Assembly: GCF_031085175.1 (NCBI RefSeq)
Contig: NZ_JAVHUY010000065.1
Span: 1-47,842, forward strand
Direction of reading: 5' to 3'
Length of the DNA: 47,842 nt
From: Phytohabitans maris
GTDB taxonomy: Bacteria; Actinomycetota; Actinomycetes; Mycobacteriales; Micromonosporaceae
This document shows, one piece after another, positions 27,245-34,694 of this stretch. Position numbers and translations under genes: made by a program. Position 1 is the stretch's first letter. Each line of letters opens with the position of its first letter. The notes beneath the pieces were generated by a model, which was not told where the DNA came from, did no database searches, and was given only the letters and a program-made list of their open reading frames with translations.

Positions 27245-28368
27245 TCCCCGTCAGGATCTACCACGCGGCCGTCCGTCGAGGTGGACGGCCGCGCCAGCTG
27301 TGGCAGGTAGTGCCGGGTGAACAGGGTGCTGATCAGGTCGCGGCGGCTGCGGACCCCGGTCTTGTCGAACACCGCTTTGAGATGGTCCTGCACCGTGTAC
27401 TCCGAGATCGCCAGCGCGCTGGCGATCCGCGCGGTGGAGTTGCCCAGCAGGACCTGCTGGGTGACCTGGCGCTCGCGCTGCGACAGGCCGTACGCGTCGA
27501 GCACGATCGCGGCGAGGTCGCCCGGCTCGGCCGGGCCGATCGCCACCGCGGTCATCGGGGCCTCGGCCGAGCCGATCCGCCAGGCGTGCAGCGCCACCCA
27601 CCGGCCGCTGCGGGTGCGGGTCCGCGACCGGGCCGGCGTCGCCGTGTCGGCGGTGGCCCGCGCGGCGACGGCACGCACGACGTACGGGAGGGCGGGGCCG
27701 CGGCCGGGATGGTGCTCCGGCAGGTCGTCCAGCCACCGCCGGGCGGTCGGCGACACGGTCACCTCGTCGTAGCGCCCGTCGAGCACCACGAGTCCGGGCG
27801 CGTCGGCGACGCCGCCGGTGTCGGAGCCACCCAGCAGCAGGGAGCGTCGTAGCGCCGCCGTGGCCGGTGTGCTGACCTGCCGGGCGGCGACGAGGTCGGC
27901 CTCGGTGAACGCGGGCGAGCCGGCCGCCCGGCACAGCACCAGCAGGCCCCAGGTGCGGCCGCCCTGGCGCAACACGACCCGCAGCTCGTCCCGCAGGCCC
28001 AACGGCCGCAGGATGTCGCGGTAGTACTTGCTCGTCGACAGGTCTCCGCCGGTGGAGGTGCTGAGCAGGCTGACCGGATCCGGGCGGCGGACCAGCGCGC
28101 GCAAGCTGTCGACGTCGTCCTGCTCGATGTGCTCGATCTCGAACAGCCGAGGCATCGTCGTCTCCGGAAAGCCGTTGGCGTGCTGACCGCCGGTGTCCAG
28201 CAGGGTCGACGGATCCAGGACCACCCCGCACCAGACGTCGGCCGGCACCAGCCGGGTGATGCCGCCGGTGGCCGCCTGGAGGACGTCCAGGGTCGCTTCG
28301 GCGGTGCGCAGGTCACCGTCGATCCGTCGCAGGCCGCGTTGGATCGCGTCGGCGGTCAGGGTGGGCAT
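27226..28368 (-). CDS. GAF-LuxR transcription regulator
   Basis: A 380-residue regulator. The N-terminal two thirds resemble a GAF-like sensor (LRVVLRQGGRTWGLLVLCRA and ADLVAARQVSTPATAALRRS around 140-180), then a possible PAS-like stretch (APGLVVLDGRYDEVTVSPTA). The C-terminus is a LuxR/NarL DNA-binding domain: LSQRERQVTQQVLLGNSTAR, then IASALAISEYTVQDHLKAVF and DKTGVRSRRDLIS (about 295-350). There is no receiver domain, so a small ligand rather than phosphorylation is the likely signal. It is divergent from the ABC transporter operon, with 136 bases between, and may control it through the palindrome at 28428. Confidence 0.85.
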   Translation of the reverse strand: MPTLTADAIQRGLRRIDGDLRTAEATLDVLQAATGGITRLVPADVWCGVVLDPSTLLDTGGQHANGFPETTMPRLFEIEHIEQDDVDSLRALVRRPDPVSLLSTSTGGDLSTSKYYRDILRPLGLRDELRVVLRQGGRTWGLLVLCRAAGSPAFTEADLVAARQVSTPATAALRRSLLLGGSDTGGVADAPGLVVLDGRYDEVTVSPTARRWLDDLPEHHPGRGPALPYVVRAVAARATADTATPARSRTRTRSGRWVALHAWRIGSAEAPMTAVAIGPAEPGDLAAIVLDAYGLSQRERQVTQQVLLGNSTARIASALAISEYTVQDHLKAVFDKTGVRSRRDLISTLFTRHYLPQLARPSTSTDGRVVDPDGDHAASA

Positions 28369-28427
28369 GCGGTGATGCTAGGTAGCGATCCCCGATCCCC
28401 GGGATAGGCCGATCGCCCCCGTCGCGC

Positions 28428-28449
28428 GTGTACGTCGGCGGGCGTACAC
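28428..28449. promoter_or_regulatory. palindrome in the divergent regulator/ABC promoter region
   Basis: Perfect 7-base arms gtgtacg / cgtacac separated by 8 bases, centrally placed between the LuxR-type regulator and the ABC operon. This is a typical place and size for an operator. Just beyond lies cgcttcgctgcgg, a motif also found at 6005-6017. Confidence 0.5.
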
Positions 28450-28504
28450 CGACTCACGCTTCGCTGCGGACGCCGTTCGGCGCGGTTCGGGCGAGGCTGG
28501 CCGC

Positions 28505-29386
28505 ATGTTTCCAGTAGAGACCCGCGAGCTCACCAAGCGGTACGGCCAGCTGGTCGCCGTCGACCGGGTGAGCCTCACCGTACGGCCCGGAGAGGTCTAC
28601 GGGTTCCTCGGCCCGAACGGGGCGGGGAAGACGACCACACTGCGGATGCTGCTCGGCCTGGTACGGCCATCGTCGGGCACGGTCCGGCTGTTCGGCGAGG
28701 ACGTCGGGCAGAGCCTGGGCGACGTCGGCGCGCTGATCGAGGGGCCGGCGTTCTACCCGTACCTGTCGGGGCGGGACAACCTGCGCGTCCTCGCCCGCTA
28801 CGCCGGGTGCCCCGCCGGCCGCGTCGGCGTCGTGCTCGACCTGGTCGACCTGACCGACCGGGCCGGGGACCGCTACGGCACTTACTCCCTCGGCATGAAG
28901 CAGCGGCTCGGCGTGGCCGCCGCCCTGCTCAAGGACCCCAAGCTGCTGATCCTCGACGAGCCCACCAACGGGCTCGACCCGGCCGGCATGGCGGACATGC
29001 GGCGGCTGATCCGGCGGCTCGGCGCGGCCGGCAAGACCGTGCTGCTCTCCAGCCACATGCTCGGCGAGGTGCAGCAGATCTGCGACCGGGTCGGCGTCGT
29101 CTCCGGCGGCCGCCTCATCGCCGAGAGCACCGTGGCCGAGCTGCGCGGGGGTGCGCGGCTGCGGGTGGTCGCCGATCCGATCCAGGACGCGGCCGCCCGG
29201 GTACGGGCCCTGGTGGGGCAGGACCGGGTACGGGTCGAGGACGGCGCCCTGGAGCTGGACATCGAGGCGGGCAAGGCGGCCTGGATCAACGCCGAGCTGG
29301 TGGGCGCCGGCATCGACGTGAGTGAGCTGGGCGTGCGCGAACGGGAGTTGGAAGACGTCTTCTTGGAGCTGACACATGTTGGGTAG
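28505..29386 (+). CDS. ABC transporter ATP-binding protein
   Basis: A 293-residue ATPase of the BcrA/drug-resistance type. Walker A is FLGPNGAGKTTTLRMLLGL (about 38-56), the Q-loop region gives GALIEGPAFYPYLSGRDNL, the signature is the YSLGMKQRLG variant seen in BcrA-like ATPases, Walker B is LLILDEPTNGLDP, and the H-loop is LLSSHML. A C-terminal extension of about 80 residues is usual for the group. It is the first gene of a four-gene operon with permease, kinase and response regulator. Likely substrates are antimicrobial peptides or lipids, by family only. Confidence 0.9.
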   Translation: MFPVETRELTKRYGQLVAVDRVSLTVRPGEVYGFLGPNGAGKTTTLRMLLGLVRPSSGTVRLFGEDVGQSLGDVGALIEGPAFYPYLSGRDNLRVLARYAGCPAGRVGVVLDLVDLTDRAGDRYGTYSLGMKQRLGVAAALLKDPKLLILDEPTNGLDPAGMADMRRLIRRLGAAGKTVLLSSHMLGEVQQICDRVGVVSGGRLIAESTVAELRGGARLRVVADPIQDAAARVRALVGQDRVRVEDGALELDIEAGKAAWINAELVGAGIDVSELGVRERELEDVFLELTHVG

Positions 29387-30200
29387 TACGCGAGCCGAGA
29401 TCACCAAGCTGGTGCGGCGCCCGGCGAGCTGGCTGCTGCTGGCCGTCGCCGTCGTGCTGAGCCTGACCTTCACCTACCTGGTCCCGTACGCCGGTGCGAA
29501 CGGCGCCGCCGACGGGGCGCCCAACGCCACCCGGGGCGTCGCCGAGACGCTGCCCGAGCACCTGGTCGGCAACTCGATCGGCGGGCTGCCGGTGTTCGCC
29601 GGCGCGATCCTGCTGATCCTCGGCGTGCTGGCGGTCGGCGGCGAGTACGGCTGGGGCACCTGGAAGACGCTGCTGGCCCAGGGGCCGTCGCGGCTCACCG
29701 TGTACGGCGCGAAGATCGCCGCCGTCGCGCTGGCCAGCCTCGCCGTCGTACTGGCGCTCTTCGCGACCGGTGCGGTGACCAGCGCGGCGATCGCGGCGGC
29801 CGAGGGGGCACCGGCCGACTGGCCGTCGTTCGTCGACCTGGCCGCCGGTATCGGGGCGGGCTGGCTGATGGCGGCGATGTGGGCCGGGCTCGGCGTGGTG
29901 CTGGCCGTCGCGCTGCGCGGCGTGGCGCTGCCGATCGGGCTGGGCCTGGTGTGGCTGATGGCGGTGCAAAACCTCCTCTCCGCCATCGCCGCGCCCCTGC
30001 TGGACTGGGTGGCGAAGCTGCAGGAGTGGCTGCCCGGCCCGAACGCCGGCTCGCTCGCCGCGTCGCTCGGCACCTCGCCGGACACCCCGGGCGTGGCCAC
30101 GCTGGTCGGGGACGGGCACGCGGTCGCCGTGCTGGCCGGGTACCTGATCCTCTTCGTCGGCGTCGGCGGCCTCCTGCTCCGCCGGCGGGACATCCTCTGA
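29376..30200 (+). CDS. ABC transporter permease
   Basis: A 274-residue membrane subunit with about six helices: SWLLLAVAVVLSLTFTYLVP, VFAGAILLILGVLAVGGEYG, IAAVALASLAVVLALFATGA, WLMAAMWAGLGVVLAVALRG, LPIGLGLVWLMAVQNLLSAI, and VAVLAGYLILFVGVGGLLLR. The GGEYGWGTWKTLL segment after helix 2 is typical of ABC-2 type permeases paired with BcrA-like ATPases. Its ATG overlaps the ATPase gene by 11 bases, so translation is coupled. The C-terminal RRRD is a short cytosolic tail. Confidence 0.87.
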   Translation: MLGSTRAEITKLVRRPASWLLLAVAVVLSLTFTYLVPYAGANGAADGAPNATRGVAETLPEHLVGNSIGGLPVFAGAILLILGVLAVGGEYGWGTWKTLLAQGPSRLTVYGAKIAAVALASLAVVLALFATGAVTSAAIAAAEGAPADWPSFVDLAAGIGAGWLMAAMWAGLGVVLAVALRGVALPIGLGLVWLMAVQNLLSAIAAPLLDWVAKLQEWLPGPNAGSLAASLGTSPDTPGVATLVGDGHAVAVLAGYLILFVGVGGLLLRRRDIL

Positions 30201-30258
30201 CCGGCGGCGGCGAGGGTCGGCGCCGGCAAGGACCGGCCGTGACAGGAAGAATGTGGTC

Positions 30259-31353
30259 ATGAACGAGGCACGCCGGAGGTGGGCAGCCGATGCCCTCCTG
30301 GCCGGCGTGCTCCTCGTGATCGGCATGGGCGGCACCCGGGCGGCGGGGCTGGTGCAGGAGCGGCCGGTCACCGCGTTCACGTTCGTGCTGGTCGCGGTCG
30401 TGGCGCTGTCGCTGGTGGTGCGGCGGTCCTGGCCGCTGGTCACGCTCGGGGTCGCGGCCGTCGGTGTCTCGATCTACCTGTCGCTGGGCTACCCGTATGG
30501 GCCGATCTTCTTCTCGTTCCTCGTGTCGGTCTACACGGTGGCCCGGCACCGGCCGCTCAAGCCGGCCGCGATCGCCGCCGGCGCGGCACTCACCGTCCTG
30601 CTGGTGCACACCGTGGTCGACGGCAACACGATGGGCCTGGGGCCGGCGGCGGCGTGGGTGGCGGTCCCGTTCGCGGTGGGGGTCACCGTGCGGATCAGCC
30701 GGGAGGCGGCGGCGCAGGCCCGGGACGACCTGGCCCGCCGGTACGCCGACGAGGAGCGGCTGCGCGTCGCCCAGGAGGTGCACGACGTGGTCGGCCACGG
30801 CCTCTCCGCGATCAACATGCAGGCCGAGATCGCCCTCCACCTGCTCGGCAAGCGCCCCGAGCAGGCCGAGGCGGCGCTCACCGCGATCAGCCGTACCAGC
30901 CGGGAGGCCCTGGACGAGCTGCGCGTGACGCTCGCACTCGTACGGCGTACCCGGGAAGGTGAGACAAGAGCGGCCACCGCGGGCCTGGCCCGTCTCGACG
31001 ACCTGGTGGCGCGGATGTCCGAGACCGGCGTGCCGGTCGAGGTCGAGGTCACCGGCGACCGGCGGGACCTGCCGGCGGCGGTGGATCTGGCAGCATACCG
31101 GGTGGTGCAGGAGTCGCTGACCAACGTGTTGCGCCACGCCGGCGCGGCGTCCGCCACCGTCCGGTTGGCCTACCTGCCCGAGGAGGTGAGCGTGGAGGTG
31201 GTCGACACCGGCCGCGGCGCGGCCGGCCCGCCCGGCGGCGGGCACGGCCTGGTCGGGATGCGCGAGCGGGTCGCGGCGCTGGGCGGCGAATTCACCGCCG
31301 GGCCGGTCGAGGGCGGCGGATTCCGGGTGTACGCGAGGCTGCCGCTGCCATGA
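30259..31353 (+). CDS. NarL-type sensor histidine kinase
   Basis: A 364-residue membrane kinase. Five or six helices occupy residues 10-150 with very short loops, then a HisKA_3 dimerisation domain with the phosphorylated His in VAQEVHDVVGHGLSAINMQA (His at about 175), and a HATPase domain with VVQESLTNVLRHAGA, VVDTGRG and GHGLVGMRERVAALGG. With little outside the membrane it probably senses an envelope stress through its transporter, as intramembrane-sensing kinases do. The ATG at 30259 lies 10 bases after AGGAAG; a GTG at 30253 is possible. Its stop overlaps the response regulator start (ATGA). Confidence 0.92.
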   Translation: MNEARRRWAADALLAGVLLVIGMGGTRAAGLVQERPVTAFTFVLVAVVALSLVVRRSWPLVTLGVAAVGVSIYLSLGYPYGPIFFSFLVSVYTVARHRPLKPAAIAAGAALTVLLVHTVVDGNTMGLGPAAAWVAVPFAVGVTVRISREAAAQARDDLARRYADEERLRVAQEVHDVVGHGLSAINMQAEIALHLLGKRPEQAEAALTAISRTSREALDELRVTLALVRRTREGETRAATAGLARLDDLVARMSETGVPVEVEVTGDRRDLPAAVDLAAYRVVQESLTNVLRHAGAASATVRLAYLPEEVSVEVVDTGRGAAGPPGGGHGLVGMRERVAALGGEFTAGPVEGGGFRVYARLPLP

Positions 31354-32006
31354 TCCGGGTACTCATCGCGGACGACCAGGACCTGGTGCGCCTCGGGCTG
31401 CGCACGCTCGTCGAGAGCGAAGACGACATGGCGGTGGCCGGCGAGGCGTCCGACGGGCTCGCAGCGGTGGAGGCGGCCCGGCGCGAGCGCCCCGACGTGG
31501 TGCTGATGGACATCCGCATGCCCGGCATCGACGGCATCGAGGCCACCCGGCGCATCGTGGCCGACCCTTCGCTCGCCGAGACCCGCGTCGTCGTGCTGAC
31601 CACCTTCGAGCTCGACGAGTACGTCTTCGACGCCCTCCGCCACGGCGCCAGCGGCTTCCTGATCAAGGACACCAAGCCGGCCGAGCTGCTGCACGCCATC
31701 CGCCTCGTCGCCGGCGGCGAGGCGCTGCTGTCCCCGTCGGTGACCCGGCGGGTGGTACGCGAGTTCGCCACCCGGCCCAGCCGCGTGCACAAGCCGCACC
31801 CCCAGCTCGACACGCTCACCGAGCGGGAGCGGGAGATCGTGGGGCTGGTCGGCGAGGGGTTGAGCAACGACGAGATCGCCGAGCGGCTCGTGGTCAGCCC
31901 GGCGACCGCCCGCACCCACGTCAGCCGCGCGATGATCAAGCTGGGCGCCCGAGACCGCGCCCAACTCGTCGTCTTCGCCTACCAGTCCGGCCTCGTCGAC
32001 TTCTAG
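31350..32006 (+). CDS. NarL/LuxR-family response regulator
   Basis: A 218-residue regulator, partner of the preceding kinase. The receiver domain (1-120) has the acidic pair in IRVLIADDQDLVRLG, the phosphorylated Asp at about 54 in VVLMDIRMPGIDG, the conserved Thr in VVVLTTFELDEYV and Lys in FLIKDTKPAELL. The LuxR HTH (about 152-210) has LTEREREIVGLVGEGLSNDE and IAERLVVSPATARTHVSRAM. It starts inside the kinase stop codon and is probably translated by coupling. It likely autoregulates the operon. A cluster of palindromes follows the stop. Confidence 0.93.
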   Translation: MIRVLIADDQDLVRLGLRTLVESEDDMAVAGEASDGLAAVEAARRERPDVVLMDIRMPGIDGIEATRRIVADPSLAETRVVVLTTFELDEYVFDALRHGASGFLIKDTKPAELLHAIRLVAGGEALLSPSVTRRVVREFATRPSRVHKPHPQLDTLTEREREIVGLVGEGLSNDEIAERLVVSPATARTHVSRAMIKLGARDRAQLVVFAYQSGLVDF

Positions 32007-32050
32007 ACACCCCTCGGGTGTGATCGAAACACCCCTCGGGTGTGATCGAA
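32007..32050. repeat. 22-base perfect tandem repeat of small hairpins
   Basis: Two exact copies of a 22-base unit (32007-32028 and 32029-32050), starting at the first base after the response regulator stop. Each unit holds the hairpin acaccc-ctc-gggtgt followed by gatcgaa. The last bases of the second copy are also the beginning of the 54-base palindrome, as though the repeats arose by duplication of its edge. Confidence 0.85.
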
Positions 32051-32095
32051 GCTCCCGTCAAGGCGTTCTAGCGACTTGACGGGAGCTTCGATCAC
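32042..32095. repeat. 54-base palindromic repeat, copy 2
   Basis: Same element as 4293-4346. Here 22 of 23 arm positions pair. At arm position 16 this copy has G paired with C where copy 1 has C paired with G, a compensatory change that favours selection on the hairpin. It lies 36 bases after a stop codon and probably terminates the two-component operon. Confidence 0.88.
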
Positions 32096-32153
32096 AGGCG
32101 GCCGAGGCGAAACCGGCCGGCCGGGGGACGGCGTCAGCGGCCCCCGGACGCAC

Positions 32154-32208
32154 CAGCGGTACCACAAGTACGTTATGAGGCCGCCATAACGTACTTGTGG
32201 TACCGCTG
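32154..32208. repeat. perfect 24-base palindrome ahead of ffh
   Basis: Arms of 24 bases without mismatch (cagcggtaccacaagtacgt, ttatg, and its complement) around the 7-base spacer aggccgc. The arms are AT-richer than the surroundings. This is the strongest palindrome in the window. It could be a terminator, a nuclease-processed hairpin or a small mobile element. Confidence 0.9.
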
Positions 32209-32329
32209 GACAGAGGCGCAGCCGTCGATCGCCGGTCGTGTCCGTGCGACTAGATGGGGTTCGCGGCGACATTTCCGGCGCCGACGGGCGTGCCCGCGCT
32301 GGCGCGGGGCCGGGGCGGAGGTGTCCGGT

Positions 32330-32335
32330 TACGCT
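32330..32335 (+). promoter_or_regulatory. ffh: likely -10 box of ffh
   Basis: TACGCT fits TANNNT and would start transcription near 32342, giving a leader of about 65 bases that begins with the hairpin at 32344. The same hexamer precedes lepB1. Confidence 0.45.
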
Positions 32336-32343
32336 AGGAGCGC

Positions 32344-32363
32344 GGCCGGCTCGTGAGCCGGCC
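32344..32363 (+). promoter_or_regulatory. hairpin at the 5' end of the ffh leader
   Basis: Perfect 9-base arms ggccggctc / gagccggcc with a two-base spacer, so effectively a 4-base loop. If the -10 box at 32330 is right, this stem caps the mRNA and could stabilise it or affect translation. A half-copy of the palindrome in the PhoD-type gene follows at 32375-32395. Confidence 0.5.
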
Positions 32364-32405
32364 CGCTACGTGCCCGCCAAATGACGACAAACGGGATGTT
32401 GTGGC

Positions 32406-33974
32406 GTGTTTGACACCTTGAGCGACCGGCTCTCCGGGATCTTCACCAAGCTCCGTGGCAAGGGGCGCCTCTCCGACGCCGACATCGACGCCACCGCCCG
32501 CGAGATCCGCCTCGCCCTGCTCGAGGCCGACGTCGCGCTGCCGGTCGTCAAGGCCTTCATCGCGAACGTCAAGGAGCGGGCGCGCGGCGCCGAGGTCTCC
32601 CAGGCGCTCAACCCGGCCCAGCAGGTCATCAAGATCGTGCACGAGGAGCTGGTCGCGATCCTCGGCGGCGAGGCGCGGCGGCTCCAGTTCGCCAAGCAGC
32701 CGCCGACCGTGATCATGCTGGCCGGCCTCCAGGGCTCCGGTAAGACCACGCTCGCCGGCAAGCTCGCCCGCTGGCTCAAGGCCCAGGGGCACCAGCCGCT
32801 GCTCGTGGCTGCCGACCTCCAGCGCCCCAACGCCGTCGGGCAGCTCCAGGTGCTCGGTGGGCGGGCCGGTGTCGAGGTGTACGCGCCGGAGCCCGGCAAC
32901 GGCGTCGGCGACCCGGTGCGCGTGGCCCGCGACTCGATCGAGCATGCCAAGCGGGCGGCCCGCGACATCGTCATCGTCGACACCGCCGGCCGGCTCGGCA
33001 TCGACGCGGAGATGATGGCGCAGGCCGCCTCGATTCGCGACGCGGTCCAGCCCGACGAGGTCGTGTTCGTGATCGACGCGATGGTCGGCCAGGACGCGGT
33101 GACCACCGCCGAGGCGTTCCGCGACGGCGTGGGCATCACCGGCGTGGTGCTGTCCAAGCTGGACGGTGACGCCCGTGGCGGTGCCGCCCTCTCCGTACGG
33201 CACGTGACCGGCCAGCCGATCCTCTTCGCGTCCACCGGCGAAAAACTGGAGGACTTCGACGTCTTCCACCCCGACCGGATGGCCAGCCGCATCCTCGGCA
33301 TGGGTGACATGCTCACGCTCATCGAGCAGGCCGAGCAGGCGTTCGACGAGGAGCAGAAGGAGAAGATGGCCGCCAAGCTCATGGGCGGCCAGAGCTTCAC
33401 GCTGGAAGACTTCCTCGACCAGCTCATCGCCGTGCGCCGGATGGGCCCGATCGCGAACGTGCTGTCGATGATGCCGGGCATGGGCCAGATGAAGGACCAG
33501 CTGGCCGAGCTGGACGACAAGCACTTCGACCGGGTCACCGCCATCATCCGGTCGATGACACCGGGCGAGCGCACCAACCCCAAAATCATCAACGGCTCCC
33601 GCCGCGCCCGCATCGCCAACGGCTCCGGCGTGACCGTGATGGACGTCAACCAGCTGCTCAACCGCTTCACCGAAGCGCAAAAGATGATGAAGCAGATGGG
33701 CGGCATGATGGGCCTGCCCGGCGCCCGCCGCAAGGCGACCAAGTCGCCGAAGAACAAGCGCAAGGGCACCAAGGGCGGCGGCCGTCCCCGCTCGGCCGGC
33801 ATCCCCGGCGGCATGCCGGGCGGGATGCCGGGCGGGATGCCCCCGGGCATGCCCCAGCTCCCCCCGGGCATGGACCCGAGCGCGCTGGGCGGCGGCGGCC
33901 TGCCACCTGGCTTCAAGCTCCCGAAGCTCGACTTCGGCAAGCTCGGCAAGAAAGACAAGGACACCGACAAGTAG
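32406..33974 (+). CDS. ffh: signal recognition particle protein Ffh
   Basis: SRP54 GTPase that binds signal peptides and SRP RNA. The 522-residue protein has the N domain (1-85), G domain with GLQGSGKTTLAGKLA (near 106), VDTAGRLGIDAEMM (near 191) and VLSKLDGDARGGAALS, and the Met-rich M domain (about 325-450) with the RNA-binding TPGERTNPKIINGSRRARIA region. The last 75 residues are a basic stretch (ARRKATKSPKNKRKGTKGGG) and a Gly-Met-Pro repeat (GGMPGGMPGGMPPGMP) that lie beyond the usual end; such tails occur in actinobacterial Ffh. The start is the GTG at 32406. Confidence 0.96.
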   Translation: MFDTLSDRLSGIFTKLRGKGRLSDADIDATAREIRLALLEADVALPVVKAFIANVKERARGAEVSQALNPAQQVIKIVHEELVAILGGEARRLQFAKQPPTVIMLAGLQGSGKTTLAGKLARWLKAQGHQPLLVAADLQRPNAVGQLQVLGGRAGVEVYAPEPGNGVGDPVRVARDSIEHAKRAARDIVIVDTAGRLGIDAEMMAQAASIRDAVQPDEVVFVIDAMVGQDAVTTAEAFRDGVGITGVVLSKLDGDARGGAALSVRHVTGQPILFASTGEKLEDFDVFHPDRMASRILGMGDMLTLIEQAEQAFDEEQKEKMAAKLMGGQSFTLEDFLDQLIAVRRMGPIANVLSMMPGMGQMKDQLAELDDKHFDRVTAIIRSMTPGERTNPKIINGSRRARIANGSGVTVMDVNQLLNRFTEAQKMMKQMGGMMGLPGARRKATKSPKNKRKGTKGGGRPRSAGIPGGMPGGMPGGMPPGMPQLPPGMDPSALGGGGLPPGFKLPKLDFGKLGKKDKDTDK

Positions 33975-34082
33975 TCCGCCAAGCCGGCTAACGAATTGGG
34001 GGACTGGGACCAACGCTTTCGGGGCGGCAGGATGAGACGTGAGGTGGTTACGGTGACGCATCCTCACGGAAGGAAAGCCCCC

Positions 34083-34673
34083 ATGACCGCAGCACTGAGC
34101 CTGCCGCAGCGCGAGGTGTGGACCGTCGACGATCTTTCCCAGCTGCCGCCTGACCTTCCGTACGAGCTCGTCAACGGAAGGTTGCTCCTCATGTCGCCCA
34201 CCTTCATCCATCAGTTCGTCTGCACAGAGATAGCCTTCGCACTGCGGACCAACTGCCCGGACGGCTGGGCCCCCGTCGTAGACCTGTCCCTGGATGTAAA
34301 CCGCTACAGCGAACCTCGGCCGGACGTCGTCGTGATGGACACTTCCCACGTCGACCAGCACCCGCCGCCCGTCGAGGACGCGGTGCTCGCGGTCGAGGTC
34401 GTGTCGAAGGACTCGAACGTGCGCGATGTCTACGACAAGGCGGGCATGTATGCCGCCGCCGGCGTCAGGCACTACTGGGTGATCGACCCGCTGGGCGACA
34501 AGATCTCGCTCGCCGAGCATGTTCTGGAGTCGAAGCCGCACCGGCGGTATGCCATCGCCCGGCAGACCACCGAGGTCTTCACCACTGACGAGCCGTACCG
34601 GATCGTCGTCGACCTGCCGGCCTTGACGGCGCGGCGCGACGCTTTCCTGGCCCGGACGAAGGTCGAGGCCTGA
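34083..34673 (+). CDS. Uma2-family (DUF820) endonuclease-like protein
   Basis: A 196-residue protein of the Uma2 group, which has a PD-(D/E)XK restriction-endonuclease fold. The core is visible: YELVNGRLLLMSPTFIHQ (about 27-44), Asp in EPRPDVVVMD, Glu in VLAVEVVSKDS, and Lys in YDKAGMYAAAGVRHYWVIDP. These are the expected metal-binding and catalytic positions, so the fold is intact. The family is abundant in actinobacteria and cyanobacteria and its biological role is unsettled. The ATG at 34083 has GGAAGGA upstream, which decides it against the frame opening at 33996. Confidence 0.85.
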   Translation: MTAALSLPQREVWTVDDLSQLPPDLPYELVNGRLLLMSPTFIHQFVCTEIAFALRTNCPDGWAPVVDLSLDVNRYSEPRPDVVVMDTSHVDQHPPPVEDAVLAVEVVSKDSNVRDVYDKAGMYAAAGVRHYWVIDPLGDKISLAEHVLESKPHRRYAIARQTTEVFTTDEPYRIVVDLPALTARRDAFLARTKVEA

Positions 34674-34681
34674 CGATCAGG

Positions 34682-34687
34682 TAGGAC
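34682..34687 (+). promoter_or_regulatory. -10 box for a leaderless amidohydrolase mRNA
   Basis: TAGGAC lies 7 bases before the ATG at 34695, the spacing expected when transcription starts at the start codon itself. It overlaps the end of the Uma2 gene's short 3' region. Confidence 0.45.
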
Positions 34688-34694
34688 TGTGCGC

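Noticed and set aside
32101-32405. SRP RNA gene next to ffh
   Set aside because: The palindromes do not contain the SRP RNA apical loop with the GGAA/GNRA and conserved internal loop; they are simple perfect stems.
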